This document shows, one piece after another, positions 5,681-7,726 of a stretch of DNA of 7,726 nt. Position 1 is the stretch's first letter. Each line of letters begins with the position of its first letter. Location: NCBI GenBank assembly GCA_002839535.1, contig PGYF01000051.1:1-7726 (forward strand), written 5' to 3'. The notes under the pieces are model-generated. The model worked only from the letters and a program-made list of their open reading frames with translations, had not been told where the DNA came from and did not search any database. Both the position numbers and the translations under genes were made by a program. This DNA comes from Nitrospira bacterium HGW-Nitrospira-1. GTDB taxonomy: Bacteria; Nitrospirota; Thermodesulfovibrionia; Thermodesulfovibrionales; UBA6898.

Positions 5681-7444
5681 TTAGAACAGACCTGATACCT
5701 TTCCGGTTGCGGTATCAACGTCAACCCTTCTGAAGGCAGGATTGGAACTTGTTCCGGGCATTAGGCTGATCGTCCCTGCGCAGGGGCACAGGAACTTTGC
5801 GCCGGAGTAAATCAGGATGTCTCTGATAGGCAGTGTCCAGCCCTTTGGCACTCCCTTTATGGCCGGGTCGTGAGAGAGGCTCAGGTGGGTCTTGACCATC
5901 ATAGTGGCGAAATCAGCGTACTTGGGATCGTCTTCCAGCATTTTGGCCTTGGCTTCAGCTTCAGGCAGCCAGGAGACGCCATCCGCCCCGTACACTTCTT
6001 TGGCAATTTTCGCTACTCTGTCGCGCAGCTTCATCTCCAGCGGGTAAAGAAATTTAAAGTCATTTGTATCATTGCAGGCGTCAATGACGGCGTCGGCCAG
6101 TTCCAGCGCCCCTTCACCGCCTTTGAGCCAATGCTGGGACTCGGCGCAGCGTGCGCCTGCAGCTTCTGCGGCCTTCTTTATAACAGCCACTTCTGCATCC
6201 GTATCCGTGTAAAAACGGTTGACGCAGACCACAGGGTTTATCCCGGACTTGCGGATGACGTTAATCATATGGACCATGTTGGCGCAGCCTTTTTCGACCA
6301 GGGCCAGATTTTCCCTGGTGTACTCTTCGGGCAGGGCCTTGCCGGCCACTACCTTTGGACCGCCGCCATGCATCTTCAGGGCGCGGACAGTAGTGGTGAG
6401 CACTGAAACATGTGGTTTCAGGCCGCTGAAACGGGACTTGACGTTCCAGAATTTTTCAAAACCAATGTCAGCTGCAAAGCCGGACTCGGTCACATGGTAG
6501 TCAAACAGCTTCAGACCGATCCGGTCGGCGATAATGGATGACTGGCCCACGGCGATATTGGCAAAAGGCCCGGCATGTACGAAGCAGGGGTTGTATTCTG
6601 CCGTACACATGAGGGTGGGATTAATTGTATTGCGCATGAAGGCGGCCATCGCGTTGCCGACTTCCAGATCGCCTGTGGTAACCGGCTTGCCGCTCTTGTC
6701 GAAGGCTACGGTTATGTTGTTCAGACGCTGTTTCAGGTCAGCAAGGTCTTTGGCTATGGACAGGATGGCCATGCACTCGGACCCTACTGCGATGCCGAAC
6801 TTGGACTGCATCATAAATCCATCCTGTCTGCCGCCGATGCCGATGATGATATTGCGAAGGCTTTGGGCGCAGAAGTCAATAATCCACCCCATCTCAACGC
6901 GGGTGGGGTCTATGTCAAGACGCCTCATTTTTGTGAGACGCGCAAGCTGCTCATCGTTATAATTGCGCTCGTGCTGCATCCGGGAGGTCATCGCCACCAT
7001 GGCCAGGTTGTGGGCGTTCATGATGTCGTTGATGTCGCCGGTAAGGCCCAGGGAAAACTCGGTCATGGGGATCAGCAGGGAGTTGCCGCCGCCGGCCGCA
7101 GTGCCCTTTACGTTCATGGTGGGACCGCCTGAGGGCTGCCGCAGCGCCCCGCCTACGTTAACACCACGCTTGCCCAGACCTTCCATCAGACCGCACGAGG
7201 TAGTGCTTTTGCCTTCGCCCAGGGGGGTAGGGGTGATGGCGGTCACTTCTATGTACTTGCCGTCGGGCTTATTTTTGAGACGTTCGTTGACCTTAAGAAA
7301 GTCAATCTTGGACAGGCGGCCCATGGGCAGCATCTCGTCCTTTTGCAGACCCAGCTTCTCACGCCATTCTTCAGGGGTGGGCATTTTCTTTTCAGCTTCC
7401 TCGGAAATCTGCCAGTCAGCTAATTTCGTTGCATCATACGGCAT
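5681..7444 (-). CDS. fhs: Formate-tetrahydrofolate ligase (10-formyl-THF synthetase)
   Basis: ATP-dependent ligation of formate to tetrahydrofolate giving 10-formyl-THF, a cytoplasmic C1 reaction that feeds purine/formyl-Met synthesis and the methyl branch of the Wood-Ljungdahl pathway. 587 aa, against about 557 for the clostridial enzyme; the extra length is partly an N-terminal extension (about 1-20). Seen: the nucleotide-binding TAITPTPLGEGKSTT (68-82); RQPSGGPT (102-109) and the GTAAGGGNSLLIPM stretch; LTGDINDIMNAHNLA; GPFANIAVGQSSIIADRIGLKL (parts at 292-313); TVRALKMHGGGPK (352-364); EVYGADGVSWLPEAEAKA (parts at 483-500); SLSHDPAIKGVPKGWTLPIRD (parts at 522-542); and the end VDVDTATGKVSGLF. 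The C-terminal PCAGTISLMPGTSSNPAF follows the long-form family rather than the clostridial one. The start has AGGAGGA at 7459-7453, eight bases away. Monocistronic in this window. GC is visibly higher than in the neighbouring genes. Confidence 0.97.
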   Translation of the reverse strand: MPYDATKLADWQISEEAEKKMPTPEEWREKLGLQKDEMLPMGRLSKIDFLKVNERLKNKPDGKYIEVTAITPTPLGEGKSTTSCGLMEGLGKRGVNVGGALRQPSGGPTMNVKGTAAGGGNSLLIPMTEFSLGLTGDINDIMNAHNLAMVAMTSRMQHERNYNDEQLARLTKMRRLDIDPTRVEMGWIIDFCAQSLRNIIIGIGGRQDGFMMQSKFGIAVGSECMAILSIAKDLADLKQRLNNITVAFDKSGKPVTTGDLEVGNAMAAFMRNTINPTLMCTAEYNPCFVHAGPFANIAVGQSSIIADRIGLKLFDYHVTESGFAADIGFEKFWNVKSRFSGLKPHVSVLTTTVRALKMHGGGPKVVAGKALPEEYTRENLALVEKGCANMVHMINVIRKSGINPVVCVNRFYTDTDAEVAVIKKAAEAAGARCAESQHWLKGGEGALELADAVIDACNDTNDFKFLYPLEMKLRDRVAKIAKEVYGADGVSWLPEAEAKAKMLEDDPKYADFATMMVKTHLSLSHDPAIKGVPKGWTLPIRDILIYSGAKFLCPCAGTISLMPGTSSNPAFRRVDVDTATGKVSGLF

Positions 7445-7476
7445 TTTTAAAATCCTCCTTTTGTTTTAAGTGAAAT

Positions 7477-7528
7477 AGTGTCAGTGAACCGTGCCAGTGA
7501 ACAGATTTAGAAAACTGACACTGACACT
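7477..7528. promoter_or_regulatory. Repeat-rich fhs leader, possible operator
   Basis: AGTGTCAGTG (7477-7486) is the inverse of CACTGACACT (7519-7528). The right arm holds two overlapping ACTGACACT units (7514-7522 and 7520-7528). CAGTGAAC is repeated directly at 7482-7489 and 7495-7502. All this lies 33-84 bases before the fhs start, where a promoter and operator are expected. No convincing -35/-10 pair was found. It could be a regulator site, an RNA hairpin, or simply a low-complexity repeat. Confidence 0.35.
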
Positions 7529-7547
7529 TTAATAACTAAGCAAGAAC

Positions 7548-7570
7548 TCCCTGTGCTCTTGGCACAGGGA
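7548..7570. terminator. 9 bp hairpin upstream of fhs, possible terminator
   Basis: TCCCTGTGC (7548-7556) pairs perfectly with GCACAGGGA (7562-7570) around loop TCTTG. On the - strand the following sequence, GTTCTTGCTTAGTTATT, is moderately T-rich, so the hairpin could end a - strand gene lying beyond the right edge and insulate fhs. On the + strand the tract after it is weaker. It is not a textbook terminator. Confidence 0.35.
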
Positions 7571-7590
7571 TGAATTGCTTCCTAATTTGT

Positions 7591-7651
7591 GTCATTGCCC
7601 GACCCCCTCTGTCATTCCACGACCCCACTCCGTCATTCCACGACCCCCTGA
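7591..7651 (+). repeat. Three tandem 20-21 bp repeats
   Basis: Three contiguous units begin with GTCATT: 7591-7610 (GTCATTGCCCGACCCCCTCT), 7611-7631 and 7632-7651. The second and third share GTCATTCCACGACCCC exactly. There are no spacers, so this is not a CRISPR array. The last unit runs into the palindromic repeat that follows, suggesting the tandem copies are expansions of that repeat's terminal arm. Confidence 0.65.
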
Positions 7652-7726
7652 TCAAGTCAGAGGGCATGCTTGATCGGGGAATCCATACCCTATCCTGGAT
7701 TGTCCGGTCAAGCCGGACAATGACAA
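7632..7726. repeat. Second double-hairpin palindromic repeat, related to 5564-5648
   Basis: First hairpin: CCCC(T)GATCAAG (7645-7656) pairs with CTTGATCGGGG (7669-7679), 11 bp with one bulged T. Second hairpin: ATTGTCCGG (7699-7707) pairs with CCGGACAAT (7713-7721), 9 bp. The reverse complement of 7695-7726 matches 5564-5595 at 27 of 32 positions. Ends and inner borders have the same GTCATT and ATCCA/TGGAT layout as the other copy. The window ends here, so the right limit is unknown; I see no gene in the 282 bases after the fhs start. Confidence 0.65.

Noticed and set aside
5870..7469. Several long + strand open frames antisense to fhs (e.g. 5870-6406, 6575-7132, 6963-7469)
   Set aside because: They mirror a clearly real, conserved - strand gene. 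The open frames follow from its codon bias, and the translations show no family features or plausible starts.
7484..7501. Possible sigma-54 promoter before fhs (TGGCAC on the - strand)
   Set aside because: The -24 half fits, but the expected GC of the -12 box is absent at the right spacing.
7591..7726. CRISPR-like repeat array at the right edge
   Set aside because: The three repeats are contiguous without spacers and merge into a palindromic intergenic repeat; no cas gene is present.
1..7726. tRNA, rRNA or recognisable riboswitch
   Set aside because: No cloverleaf, rRNA-like segment or known riboswitch core was found in the intergenic stretches 1-200, 5456-5680 and 7445-7726.

Overview
The window looks like a chromosomal piece of a diderm (Gram-negative-type) bacterium. 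The outer-membrane lipid-transport genes (mlaE, mlaF, mlaD) and the Tat component indicate two membranes. The formate-tetrahydrofolate ligase is of the long (~587 aa) type I associate with Desulfobacterota and related anaerobes. Medium GC, the GTCAT/ATCCAG palindromic repeats and the gene order would suit Desulfobacterota or Nitrospirota (Thermodesulfovibrionia-like). This placement is an inference from sequence style; no 16S or marker gene is present.

Left part (1-4505, + strand): an AT-rich leader with a possible promoter precedes a tightly packed operon, tatA - alr - mlaE - mlaF - mlaD. All its junctions overlap (8, 4, 4 and 26 bases), so translation is probably coupled. It combines a Tat translocation subunit, an alanine racemase for D-Ala in peptidoglycan, and a three-gene MCE/Mla lipid transporter. 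The MlaD homologue is unusually long: an inner-membrane anchor, an MCE domain, a long helical stretch and a beta-rich C-terminus that looks like an outer-membrane barrel. No mlaB, mlaC or mlaA lies in the operon. This fits a self-contained trans-envelope lipid bridge.

Middle (4535-5455, - strand): a complete class II/AcuC-like histone-deacetylase-family hydrolase, convergent with mlaD. It has all zinc and catalytic residues but no Shine-Dalgarno.

Right part (5456-7726): fhs (formate-tetrahydrofolate ligase, - strand) with a strong Shine-Dalgarno. Downstream of it, a ~137 bp MITE-like element with ~19 bp terminal inverted repeats sits between the fhs stop codon and a good intrinsic terminator. 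Upstream lie a repeat-rich leader, a 9 bp hairpin, three tandem 20-21 bp repeats and a second palindromic repeat related to the core of the MITE-like element. The shared hairpin differs between the two copies by compensatory changes. Most of the window is housekeeping sequence; the most interesting signals are the MlaD architecture and this repeat family.
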